From an uncultured Mucilaginibacter sp. (GTDB lineage Bacteria; Bacteroidota; Bacteroidia; Sphingobacteriales; Sphingobacteriaceae), in the NCBI RefSeq assembly GCF_946479965.1, contig NZ_CAMLHX010000084.1:1-11303 (forward strand): a DNA stretch of 11,303 bases. Reading direction: 5' to 3'. How positions within the stretch are numbered: position 1 is the stretch's first letter; each line of letters begins with the position of its first letter. Shown here piece by piece: positions 1 to 7,007 of the stretch. Made by a program: the position numbers and the translations under genes. The notes beneath the pieces were generated by a model. It searched no databases. It had not been told where the DNA came from and worked only from the letters and a program-made list of their open reading frames with translations.

Positions 1-57
1 AGTACTGACAAAACAGTGTCACCATTAGGTAGGAAAATAGTACCGACATTTGTATAA
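1..57 (+). CDS. Possible C-terminal end of an upstream gene (partial)
   Basis: The first reading frame is open from base 1 to a TAA at 55-57 and encodes 18 residues ending in KIVPTFV. The other two plus frames close almost at once. Lying just upstream of a phage head operon, it could be the tail end of another phage gene, but 18 residues show no family. It could also be chance. Confidence 0.35.
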   Translation, partial: STDKTVSPLGRKIVPTFV

Positions 58-106
58 CACCAGGCGACAAGCCAGCCACCAAGCAAAACTTTTTACACAA
101 CTAATC

Positions 107-138
107 TTCCGGACTTTCGGACTTCCCGACTTCCGGAC
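107..138. repeat. Tandem 8-bp repeat, four copies
   Basis: Four consecutive octamers read TTCCGGAC, TTTCGGAC, TTCCCGAC, TTCCGGAC. The outer copies are identical and the two inner ones differ by one base each. The block lies 12 bases before the protease start codon, in the leader. It resembles short intergenic repeats common in Sphingobacteriaceae. Function is unknown. Confidence 0.7.
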
Positions 139-150
139 TCAAAACCCATC

Positions 151-1350
151 ATGAACTACAAAATTTACTTATATGATACCGATACCGAGGGTATCGGATC
201 GGGCAAGCTGTCATCGGCCCAGATAAAATTGCAGTTAGAAGCGGCGGCCGGCCAGGATGTAGACGTTCACATTAGCTCGGCAGGGGGCAGCGCATTTGAT
301 GCCATTGCCATCTATGATCTGCTGAAGAAATACCCCGGTAATGTAACTACATACATTGATGCGCTGGCCGCCTCTGCAGCCTCGGTTGTTGCCATGGCTG
401 GTGATAATATTGTGATGAGCAAGTATGCGCTACTGATGATACACAAACCTATGGTAGGCAGCGGCGGTAACGCCGACGAACTGCTTAAGGATATTCAGTT
501 ACTGAATGTGGTACAATCTCGCTTGGCGGCAATTTACGAAGACAAGACCGGTTTGGACGGCGTTACCGTTAATAGTTTGATCGACTCCGTCACCTGGCTT
601 ACCGCCGACCAGGCGCTTGACCTCGGGTTTATTGACCAAATTGAGGATTATCAGGCAGAAATAACCAACACCGTCCTCATTCAAAATTATACAACCGCTG
701 CGCCGGTTTTCTACCAACGCTATATCAACAAAATCTTAAATAAACCCAATAACAGCAATATGAACATCGAAAATCAAGAACTGATCCAGAAAACCGCCTC
801 GGTTTTGGACAAGATTATGAACTTCTTTAAAAAAGTGGTGAACAAACACACTATTACAGACAAAGGTATCCTGCACCACGCCGGCGAACTTAGCGAAGGC
901 ACCGAAGTTTACCAGGATGAGGACATGACCACGCCCGCTATTACTGACAGTTACACCACTGCGACAGGCAAAAAAATCGCGATTAAAAACGGTCAGGTTG
1001 AAAAGGTAAGTCCGGAAGAAGCGGCCCCTGAAGCGGAGGAAGAAGACGAGGATATCCTGCCGGAAAGCATCTTTAAAACCGGCAAGCAGAAAGAAATAAA
1101 AAATCGTGTGCAAGAAATAAAAGCCAAGCTACATGCCCAAAACGCATTGTTGACCGAAGCAAAAGCCGCGTTAGAAGAAGCCGGCAGGCGACTAAGCAAA
1201 ACCCGCACAGAAATAAAAAACGAGATAAAATCAGATTTTACGCCCGAAGGATCAAAACGCAGCAGCAAAGCAAAAACAGAAAGCCAACCCTTCTTCGCAC
1301 CGAAAACCACACTGGCACAGAACGCGGTTAAAAAGGCAGTAGCTAAATAA
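151..1350 (+). CDS. ClpP-like (S14) prohead protease with C-terminal scaffold-like extension
   Basis: This is a phage head-maturation protease of the ClpP/S14 fold. Residues 1-170 carry the hallmarks: ISSAGGSAFDA (41-51, oxyanion region), the nucleophile segment ALAASAASVV with Ser75 as likely catalytic serine, and MIHKP with His98. The later TWLTADQALDLGFID segment (148-162) matches the ClpP C-terminal motif, but the usual acidic third residue is not obvious there; V147 occupies the aligned place and D145 is nearby. From about 200 to 399 the protein is unlike ClpP. It has a short beta-rich stretch (235-285), an acidic run (288-301) and a charged helical region likely to form a coiled coil (312-362), then a basic end. 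That suggests a protease-scaffold fusion like lambda gpC/Nu3, where the tail templates the shell and is cleaved away. The ATG at 151 starts the conserved domain directly. The capsid gene follows. Confidence 0.85.
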   Translation: MNYKIYLYDTDTEGIGSGKLSSAQIKLQLEAAAGQDVDVHISSAGGSAFDAIAIYDLLKKYPGNVTTYIDALAASAASVVAMAGDNIVMSKYALLMIHKPMVGSGGNADELLKDIQLLNVVQSRLAAIYEDKTGLDGVTVNSLIDSVTWLTADQALDLGFIDQIEDYQAEITNTVLIQNYTTAAPVFYQRYINKILNKPNNSNMNIENQELIQKTASVLDKIMNFFKKVVNKHTITDKGILHHAGELSEGTEVYQDEDMTTPAITDSYTTATGKKIAIKNGQVEKVSPEEAAPEAEEEDEDILPESIFKTGKQKEIKNRVQEIKAKLHAQNALLTEAKAALEEAGRRLSKTRTEIKNEIKSDFTPEGSKRSSKAKTESQPFFAPKTTLAQNAVKKAVAK

Positions 1351-1351
1351 G

Positions 1352-1432
1352 TATCAAGTAGCTAGTATCAAGTAGTAAGACGATGAGCGTCTTTGGCGAA
1401 CTATACAAGTACTTGCTACTAACTACTTGATA
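1352..1432. repeat. Long imperfect palindrome between protease and capsid genes
   Basis: Left arm 1352-1374 and right arm 1410-1432 are inverted copies matching at 21 of 23 positions. Each arm contains two AAGTA-type subrepeats. Between them is a second small hairpin, AAGACG (1377-1382) with CGTCTT (1388-1393). No U-tract follows, so it is not a classic intrinsic terminator. It may fold in the transcript and tune expression of the capsid gene, or it may be a genomic repeat element. Confidence 0.75.
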
Positions 1433-1466
1433 TTAAACAAAATCAAAAACAAATAAAAAACAATTA

Positions 1467-2675
1467 ATGGCTCAATTTACATTTACAAACAACACCTATG
1501 CCGGCGAAGCGCTGGCGGGGTTTATGGCAAGCACGCTGCTTGAGGCCGATTCGGTTAAGCGCGGTTTGCTAACCGTTATCAACGACGTAAAATCGCGCAA
1601 GGTGATACTTGACGTTGACGACGATGTGATACTGCAGGACCCATCAGGCACATTCACTGATCAAGGCACCACAGCATCACAAAAAGAAAGTTACCTGGAC
1701 CCGGTGATCTACGAATTTATGAAAGAAGAACAATGGGACAAGCTGGTGCAATCATGGGAGGCGCAAAGCCTTAAACCCGGTGCTTTTATGGACTATGAAG
1801 GCGTGGTTGACTTATCTGACTTTATGGTGCAGCGTTACCTTACAAAAATACAAATAGCCAATGAGCGTTTGTACTGGCTGGGTAAAGCGTCGACAAAAGA
1901 AGCGGCTTTTACCGCAGGCTTCGCGGGCTTGCTGCCAACTATAGCCAACGCATCAGGCGTTTATAAAATAGGCTTAGGAAAACCGGCTACTTCAATGGCA
2001 GCAACCGCTATCAGTGGCTTGGGCGTAGTGACGGTCTCCAGCACTGCAACTTTAGCCGATGGTGATGTGGTGAGTATTACCGCAGTTACCGGAACAAGCA
2101 AAGACCTTACAAATGGAGGCTCCGGAGTTGACGTGCAAGGGCAATCATACTTTATAAAGGTTTTAAGCTCAACCACGTTTCAACTGGTGCGTAATTACAA
2201 CGAGATAAACACCCGCAAAGCAGCTACATTCTCCGGCTCATCAACAGCAGCAACTGTTAGCTACATTAACGCCAGCAATGTGCTGGATGTGTTAAGTGGG
2301 GTGTATGCCCAGTTAGATCCCGCGGATAGAAGTCAGGATGATTTTAACCTGCAGATCCCATTCCACGTAGGTTATGCCTACGCACAAGCTCAGGCGAACA
2401 AAGCAGTTAATGTGTTAAATGCGTTCACCGATAAAAAGAAAATGGATTACCTGGGTTTACCATTGCAGTTGATGAACCATTGGCAGGCCAACACCATTTT
2501 AGGTGCACGCTCGTCAAACCTGTTTCTTGGTGTTGATCTATTGGGTGATGCTTCTGAGCTATCTACAGTTTACATGAAGCCTTACACCAACGATAACGTG
2601 GTACGTATGAAAGCACGCATGAAGGCCGCGGTTAACTACAAATTCGCCAACGAGCTATTCTACCTGTCGGCTTAA
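1467..2675 (+). CDS. Major capsid protein (HK97-type fold) with inserted beta domain
   Basis: This is the probable major capsid protein. Its position right after the protease-scaffold gene, its 402-residue length and its layout support this: a mixed N-terminal region, a helix-rich part around 80-160 and a C-terminal domain from about 268 with the segment DDFNLQIPFHVGYAYAQAQA. Residues about 180-267 interrupt this with a Ser/Thr/Gly/Val-rich beta segment. It has the pattern ADGDVVSITAVTG (197-209) and then YFIKVLSSTTFQLV (228-241), which matches a beta module seen inserted in many virion proteins (general form: GD-V-I-x-GV-TG ... Y-V-x-V-x-x-TTF-L). It may decorate the outer shell. The N-terminus has no separate cleavable region because the scaffold is on the protease. 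The A-rich leader and ATG at 1467 are clear. Family assignment rests on context and pattern. Confidence 0.78.
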   Translation: MAQFTFTNNTYAGEALAGFMASTLLEADSVKRGLLTVINDVKSRKVILDVDDDVILQDPSGTFTDQGTTASQKESYLDPVIYEFMKEEQWDKLVQSWEAQSLKPGAFMDYEGVVDLSDFMVQRYLTKIQIANERLYWLGKASTKEAAFTAGFAGLLPTIANASGVYKIGLGKPATSMAATAISGLGVVTVSSTATLADGDVVSITAVTGTSKDLTNGGSGVDVQGQSYFIKVLSSTTFQLVRNYNEINTRKAATFSGSSTAATVSYINASNVLDVLSGVYAQLDPADRSQDDFNLQIPFHVGYAYAQAQANKAVNVLNAFTDKKKMDYLGLPLQLMNHWQANTILGARSSNLFLGVDLLGDASELSTVYMKPYTNDNVVRMKARMKAAVNYKFANELFYLSA

Positions 2676-2678
2676 TTT

Positions 2679-2751
2679 AATGAGTGATTGAGTGAATTAG
2701 CGAATGACTGATTTGTTAAGTCTGTCTATCACATTCACTCAATCACTAATT
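2679..2751. repeat. Palindromic repeat after the capsid gene
   Basis: Arms 2679-2697 and 2733-2751 are inverted copies matching at 18 of 19 positions, built on ATTGAGTGAAT/ATTCACTCAAT. The right side continues with further near-copies of AATTCA-CTAATT up to about 2767. It begins just after the capsid stop codon. It may act as an mRNA-stabilising or transcription-attenuating hairpin that separates the highly expressed capsid message from downstream genes. Confidence 0.75.
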
Positions 2752-2776
2752 CAATAATTCACTAATTAAACAATCT

Positions 2777-3361
2777 ATGTCAATTTACAATAAAATAAAC
2801 GCAGGCTTCAGCCTGGGTACTGATGAGCCTATAACGGCCGGTGTTGAGGATGTGATCTACATCTTTAATCAGGATGATATAACTATCTCCTACGACACCC
2901 TTAACCCATTAATAGTAGACGACCTGACGGCAGTTGGATCGGCCAAAGCTTACAAGTTCCAGGGAACCAACAACAGCTTCAATTCTATATCAAAAATAGC
3001 CAAAACCGCGGTAGGCCCTCGTTATACCGAAGAAATAGACTTCAATATTGCCGGTCTTTCTGTTGATATAAAAGCGCAACTACAAGCAATGGGATATGGA
3101 CGCGTATGCGCCGTGTTGGTTAACAACTATAAATCAAGCGATTCGGCAATTGAATTATTCGGTGCTGTAAACGGATTGATCCTTACAGAGGCTGAGCGTA
3201 ACGCAGCCGACGAAGGCTTGGATGGCGGTTACAAATTAAAGCTAACCAACCCCGACAAGCTGAAAGAACCTTACCCGCCACGCGCTGTATCAATTCCGCC
3301 AACCAGCGGCAGCGCAACCTATGCAAGCACTATTGCAGCATTGGAGGACCTGGTATCCTAG
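2777..3361 (+). CDS. Phage structural protein of unknown role (possible tail-tube-like or head-associated)
   Basis: I do not recognise a named family. The 194-residue protein is acidic and mixed alpha/beta, with no signal peptide or membrane segment. Its N-terminal half alternates short beta segments (VEDVIYIFNQDDITISYD, 23-40). The second half includes EEIDFNIAGLSVDIKAQLQAM (85-105) and an end pattern LFGAVNGLILTEAE ... GGYKLKLTNPDKLKEPYPP (127-168). A 'nucleotide-like loop, then full-length beta strand, then EP' ending of this kind recalls phage tail-tube or neck proteins, but this is a weak resemblance. It sits between capsid and portal genes and is flanked by hairpins on both sides, which suggests its own expression level. 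A head decoration or head-completion role is equally possible. Confidence 0.6.
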   Translation: MSIYNKINAGFSLGTDEPITAGVEDVIYIFNQDDITISYDTLNPLIVDDLTAVGSAKAYKFQGTNNSFNSISKIAKTAVGPRYTEEIDFNIAGLSVDIKAQLQAMGYGRVCAVLVNNYKSSDSAIELFGAVNGLILTEAERNAADEGLDGGYKLKLTNPDKLKEPYPPRAVSIPPTSGSATYASTIAALEDLVS

Positions 3362-3367
3362 TCATTT

Positions 3368-3398
3368 TCCGGCGACAGGTAACAAGCCTGTCGCCGGA
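3368..3398. terminator. Perfect 12-bp stem-loop downstream of the 194-aa gene
   Basis: TCCGGCGACAGG (3368-3379) pairs perfectly with CCTGTCGCCGGA (3387-3398) around a 7-base loop. It begins six bases after the stop codon. A T5 run follows about 12 bases later (near 3410-3415), too far for a textbook intrinsic terminator. It is GC-rich and very stable, so partial termination or 3'-end protection of the capsid-region message is plausible. Confidence 0.6.
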
Positions 3399-3441
3399 CT
3401 GCCAACTCCTTTTTACCATTTAAAACAACAAGAACTACTAC

Positions 3442-4725
3442 ATGAAAACCTATTTGCCACAAATTGAGCGACGAATTTTAGTAAGACCCAACCAAACTTT
3501 CGGTATCCTTAACTATGATCTGGACAACGCTTATCCACAACGGATGCTTGAACTGGTGGCAGGATCGCCAACCGCCAAAGACTGTTGGAACAAACGTGCG
3601 AAATTTATAGCGGGTAACGGCTTTGAACAAAAAGATCTGGGCAGGCAAATAATAAATGCCAAGGGATTGACATTAGCTAAATTGCTTAAAGCCGTAGCTC
3701 ATGATGTGGCAATATTTACCGGCTTCGGCATCCATGTAAACTACAACGCCAATTTCAAAATAGCGTCGGTTAACTATGTAAAGTTTGAAGATATCCGCAT
3801 GGGCGATATTGACAACGTTGAAACCACTGATAAATATGCTGTTTATTCTGACTGGGGCCGCAAAACCTGGAAAAACGTAACCCGCAGCAAAATTGCTTTT
3901 ATTGATAAGTATAATCCGGATATGGAGGTTATAAAAAAGCAGGTGATTAAAGCCGGTGGCTGGAAAAATTATAAAGGCCAGCTGTATTATTTTAACCCTG
4001 CCGTTGATGACTATCCATTAATTGAAGCCGACAGCGTTTGGGAGGATTTTGAAACTGAAGCAGGTATTAAAACCTTCAATAACAGAGAGGTAACGACAGG
4101 TTTCCTCCCGTCAACGATGCTGTTTATGCAATCTCGACGCGAAGAGGCTGATAACGCGGGGCCGGAAACGGATCAATCGAGCAGCAATCAGGCTTCGCAA
4201 TTGGAGAAAGACTTAGGCACCTTTCAGGGAGCAAAAAGCGCGCAAAAGATCATCGTTATAGAATATGAGGATGAGAGCCAGAAACCCGAGTTTCAGCCCT
4301 ACTCAATCCAAAACAACGATAAGCTTTTTGAGAGTACAGAAAGATCAGTTGAGGCGCGGATAATAAAAGGGTTCTCCGTTCCGAAAGAACTGGTCAATGC
4401 TGAAAAATCATCAGGCTTAAGTAATGGCGGCGAAAAAAGAGAAGCGATCAGAGAATTCAATGATAATACTGCCGCGGAAAGGTTGGCGCTATCAGAAGCA
4501 TTTGAGGAGATTTTTAACAATTTCCACGTCTCTATAAATCCTTCCGCCAACTGGAATATTATACCTGTTCCTGCCACCGTTGCTGATGATAGCCCGGGTC
4601 GGACCGCAGGTTCGAGCATTAATCAATTACTCTTGTCAGAACTGCCTGCCGAAAACAAAATAGCCATCCTTATTCATGCCTACGGTTTTAAACAAACCGA
4701 AGCGGAAAGTATGGTGACTCACTAA
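3442..4725 (+). CDS. Phage portal-like protein
   Basis: This is probably the portal, the dodecameric ring at the capsid vertex through which DNA enters and leaves. Supporting features: the N-terminal segment GSPTAKDCWNKRAKFIAGNG (41-60), typical of portal starts in Bacteroidota phages; a following helix and a beta segment VNYVKFEDIRMGD (110-122); and a long helical C-terminal part with KLFESTERSVEARIIKGF then SVPKELV (about 292-318). That last feature is the portal pattern where a helix meets the 'I..F.VP..L' motif, followed by the SG-containing loop and another helix (330-360). The 427-residue length fits compact portals. A polar Q/S/N-rich linker lies at 240-255. It is placed after the capsid gene, the reverse of the usual portal-protease-capsid order. 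Family identity is from motif memory. Confidence 0.7.
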   Translation: MKTYLPQIERRILVRPNQTFGILNYDLDNAYPQRMLELVAGSPTAKDCWNKRAKFIAGNGFEQKDLGRQIINAKGLTLAKLLKAVAHDVAIFTGFGIHVNYNANFKIASVNYVKFEDIRMGDIDNVETTDKYAVYSDWGRKTWKNVTRSKIAFIDKYNPDMEVIKKQVIKAGGWKNYKGQLYYFNPAVDDYPLIEADSVWEDFETEAGIKTFNNREVTTGFLPSTMLFMQSRREEADNAGPETDQSSSNQASQLEKDLGTFQGAKSAQKIIVIEYEDESQKPEFQPYSIQNNDKLFESTERSVEARIIKGFSVPKELVNAEKSSGLSNGGEKREAIREFNDNTAAERLALSEAFEEIFNNFHVSINPSANWNIIPVPATVADDSPGRTAGSSINQLLLSELPAENKIAILIHAYGFKQTEAESMVTH

Positions 4726-4753
4726 TCATCTATCTCATCAATACACAACACTT

Positions 4754-5362
4754 ATGATTTTAATAGACCAGCTAACTTTTCAGCGGTACGAGGATATCTC
4801 TGCAAATATAAAACCGGAGCGCCTGAAAATCTTTATTACAAAAGCGCAGGATCTGGATCTGAAACCCTTTTTAGGCCGTTCGCTTTACTACGACTTTATA
4901 AAACATTTTAACGAGGACGGCACTATAAAAGATGACGCACCGCAGCATTACAAGGACCTGCTAAATGGTAGTGAGTACCTGGACAAACGCGGGCACATTG
5001 TTTTGTACGAAGGATTATTACCAACTCTGCTATACTTTGCTTTTTCGCGATTTATCGAGGCTGACGCTATCAGGTATACATCTATAGGGCCGGTGCAAAA
5101 ACAACCCGATCAAAGTGTGCGCTTATCCCCTGCAGAGCTTAGTCGGCTTGTCCAACAACAACGTAGTGTGGCCAATGCACATGCTAACGAGGTTGAGAAA
5201 TTTCTGAAAGATCACCAGGCAGATTTTCCACTTTGGGAACAAAACGGTAAAAACCGTAGCGCACGCCAGGCTGGGCCGCGCGTACGTGGCGTAGACAGAT
5301 CAGACTTTAACGCTCCGGGCGAAGCAATCAATGCAGCTTACTACTTACCAATAACAAATTAA
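4754..5362 (+). CDS. Neck/head-tail connector-like protein (DUF6712-like)
   Basis: This 202-residue soluble protein opens with FQRYEDISANIKPERLKIFI (9-28) then AQDLDLKPFLGRSLYYDF (31-48). That is the 'Y-x-x-I-S-x-N-I ... A-x-x-x-D-L-x-P-x-L-G-x-x-L-Y' layout I associate with a Bacteroidota phage family (DUF6712) that functions like head-tail connectors. The middle is helical (GHIVLYEGLLPTLLYFAFSR, 79-98). The C-terminal third is polar, with a coiled-coil-like helix and a basic patch (164-180). It starts 28 bases after the portal stop, and the fibre gene starts two bases after its own stop, so it is probably translationally coupled. A head-completion role next to the portal is inferred; the family name is from memory and should be tested by profile search. 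Confidence 0.62.
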   Translation: MILIDQLTFQRYEDISANIKPERLKIFITKAQDLDLKPFLGRSLYYDFIKHFNEDGTIKDDAPQHYKDLLNGSEYLDKRGHIVLYEGLLPTLLYFAFSRFIEADAIRYTSIGPVQKQPDQSVRLSPAELSRLVQQQRSVANAHANEVEKFLKDHQADFPLWEQNGKNRSARQAGPRVRGVDRSDFNAPGEAINAAYYLPITN

Positions 5363-5364
5363 CA

Positions 5365-7005
5365 ATGGCAGATAAAAAAATAAGCGAATTACCTTTGACC
5401 GCCACCATAAACGCCGGCGATATATCATTACTGGTACGCGACGGCGCTGACTATAAATTTGCCTTTTCCAGCTTGCTGCAGTTTATCGGTGACAACCTTA
5501 CTGTTGGAGCGAAAATTTCTTTCGGAGCAGTATTACCCTCGAACACCACAGGTAAAAACGGCGATATTTTTATTAAGACAGATACCGGCGCATTTGCACA
5601 AAAGATCTCCGGCGTTTGGACTGTCGTTTACACGATACCTTCATCGTCAGGAACAACAAATGGTAACATAATTTATGGCGTTGGTGTGCCGGGTGGTTTA
5701 ATCGGCATGGATAACGACACCTATATTAACACAGGTACAGGAGTATTCTACCGGAAAGCAGCCGGAATATGGGCTCAGGTATTTTCTATGCAAACCGGGC
5801 CTCAGGGACCGCAAGGTGCGGCGGGAACCAACGGAACGAATGGCACAAACGGATTTAATGTATTAAGTGGCAATACCATTCCATCTAACTCAAGTACAGG
5901 AGTTAATGGCGATTTTTACATTAATATCGGCACTTACACACTTTACGGACCAAAAACCGGCGGTGTTTGGGGCGACGGAGTATCGGTAATCGGTCCGGGC
6001 ATCCCTACCGGCGGAACAACCGGGCAGGTGCTGTTTAAGCATAGCGACGATGATCTGGATGTTGATTGGGAGGATATCAATCTATCTTTTGAGATTATAA
6101 CAGGAGAGGCTACCGATAACGCTTCCCTATCTGCAGTCTTAACCCAAAAAGCCGACTTGATATCGGGTAAAGTACCTGCAAGTCAGTTACCAAGCTATGT
6201 AGACGATGTTTTGGAATTTGCCGACTTTGCAAGTTTGCCCGCCATAGGCGAAAGCAGCAAAATATACGTCACACTTGACGATAACTGCGAGTATCGCTGG
6301 AGCGGATCAACTTACGTTCAGCTGGTGGCATCGCCCGGAAGTACAGACGCCGTACCCGAAGGGAGCGTTAATAAATATTTTACAGCCTCGCGAGTGTTGG
6401 CCACCGTTCTGTCTGGAGTGAGTTTTATAACAAACGCAGCAGTGGCTGCTACCGATACAATTTTAGCAGCAATTGGCAAACTGCAGGCGCAATTGAATGG
6501 ACTAACGTCAGTTTTTCAAGCCAAAGAAGACCAGAACTTAAGCACGGGCAGCAATGTTAAGTTTGCCAATGTAGAAGCCACGGGCATTTTTAAAGCAGGG
6601 CAGGCTAACATCGCAACCGGGCTACCGCCGGGCTTTTATGGCAATACTGCAGGCAGGTTTCTGATAGCGTGGAACAGATCAAACAGTGAAGGAGAAACGG
6701 TTTTTGCCAACAATGGCGGAACTGAGCCATACGCGGTAGGCGGATACTCCTTTTTACACGTCGACAACAGCGGCGTTGAAACCGAAATGTTCAAACTAAG
6801 CGGAAACGATTTTTCAGCCATTTTCGCCGGCCGTCTATGTCCCGGCGTTATTGACGCGGCCACCTCACCAGCTACTAAATACCTCACCTATAACCCAACA
6901 ACAAAAGCACTGGAAAGCAGGACAGCGAGCGAGGTGGTAACCGATATTGGAGCAGATGTGGGTTCGTCAAAAATATCTTATAATTCTTATCAAACAGTAC
7001 TATAA
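5365..7005 (+). CDS. Tail fibre protein with collagen-like segment
   Basis: This is a 546-residue fibre. The N-terminus MADKKISELPLTATINAGDI (1-20) is a virion-attachment motif seen in many phage fibres. A beta module then repeats: GKNGDIFIKTDTGAF...GVW (63-85), DNDTYINTGTGVFYR...GIW (116-136), GVNGDFYINIGTYTLYG...GVW (179-202) and a divergent SSKIYVTLDDNCEYRWSGSTY (297-317). Two copies share a lead-in (P-S-N-x(2,3)-T-G-x-N-G-D). Between copies two and three, six Gly-X-Y triplets (145-163) form a collagen-like trimerising rod. Residues 260-340 include GKVPASQLPSYVDDVLEF and AVPEGSVNKYFT, a well-known fibre stretch. LSTGSNVKFANVEATGIF (392-409) begins another repeat type, and TASEVVTDIGA (520-530) is a common fibre ending. 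It ends abruptly 16 residues later, so the tip may be supplied by downstream genes. It would bind host surface polysaccharide. Confidence 0.8.
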   Translation: MADKKISELPLTATINAGDISLLVRDGADYKFAFSSLLQFIGDNLTVGAKISFGAVLPSNTTGKNGDIFIKTDTGAFAQKISGVWTVVYTIPSSSGTTNGNIIYGVGVPGGLIGMDNDTYINTGTGVFYRKAAGIWAQVFSMQTGPQGPQGAAGTNGTNGTNGFNVLSGNTIPSNSSTGVNGDFYINIGTYTLYGPKTGGVWGDGVSVIGPGIPTGGTTGQVLFKHSDDDLDVDWEDINLSFEIITGEATDNASLSAVLTQKADLISGKVPASQLPSYVDDVLEFADFASLPAIGESSKIYVTLDDNCEYRWSGSTYVQLVASPGSTDAVPEGSVNKYFTASRVLATVLSGVSFITNAAVAATDTILAAIGKLQAQLNGLTSVFQAKEDQNLSTGSNVKFANVEATGIFKAGQANIATGLPPGFYGNTAGRFLIAWNRSNSEGETVFANNGGTEPYAVGGYSFLHVDNSGVETEMFKLSGNDFSAIFAGRLCPGVIDAATSPATKYLTYNPTTKALESRTASEVVTDIGADVGSSKISYNSYQTVL

Positions 7006-7007
7006 CT

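Noticed and set aside
58..83. GGCGACAAGCC near the window start as a relative of the 3368-3398 hairpin
   Set aside because: It shares short words only (GGCGACA, ACAAGCC) and does not form a comparable stem.
499..1310. Open frames on the minus strand inside the protease gene
   Set aside because: Low-complexity, Phe/Ser-rich shadow translations opposite a strongly supported gene; no motifs.
1352..1432. CRISPR-like repeat array
   Set aside because: There are inverted arms with one short internal hairpin, not direct repeats with regular spacers.
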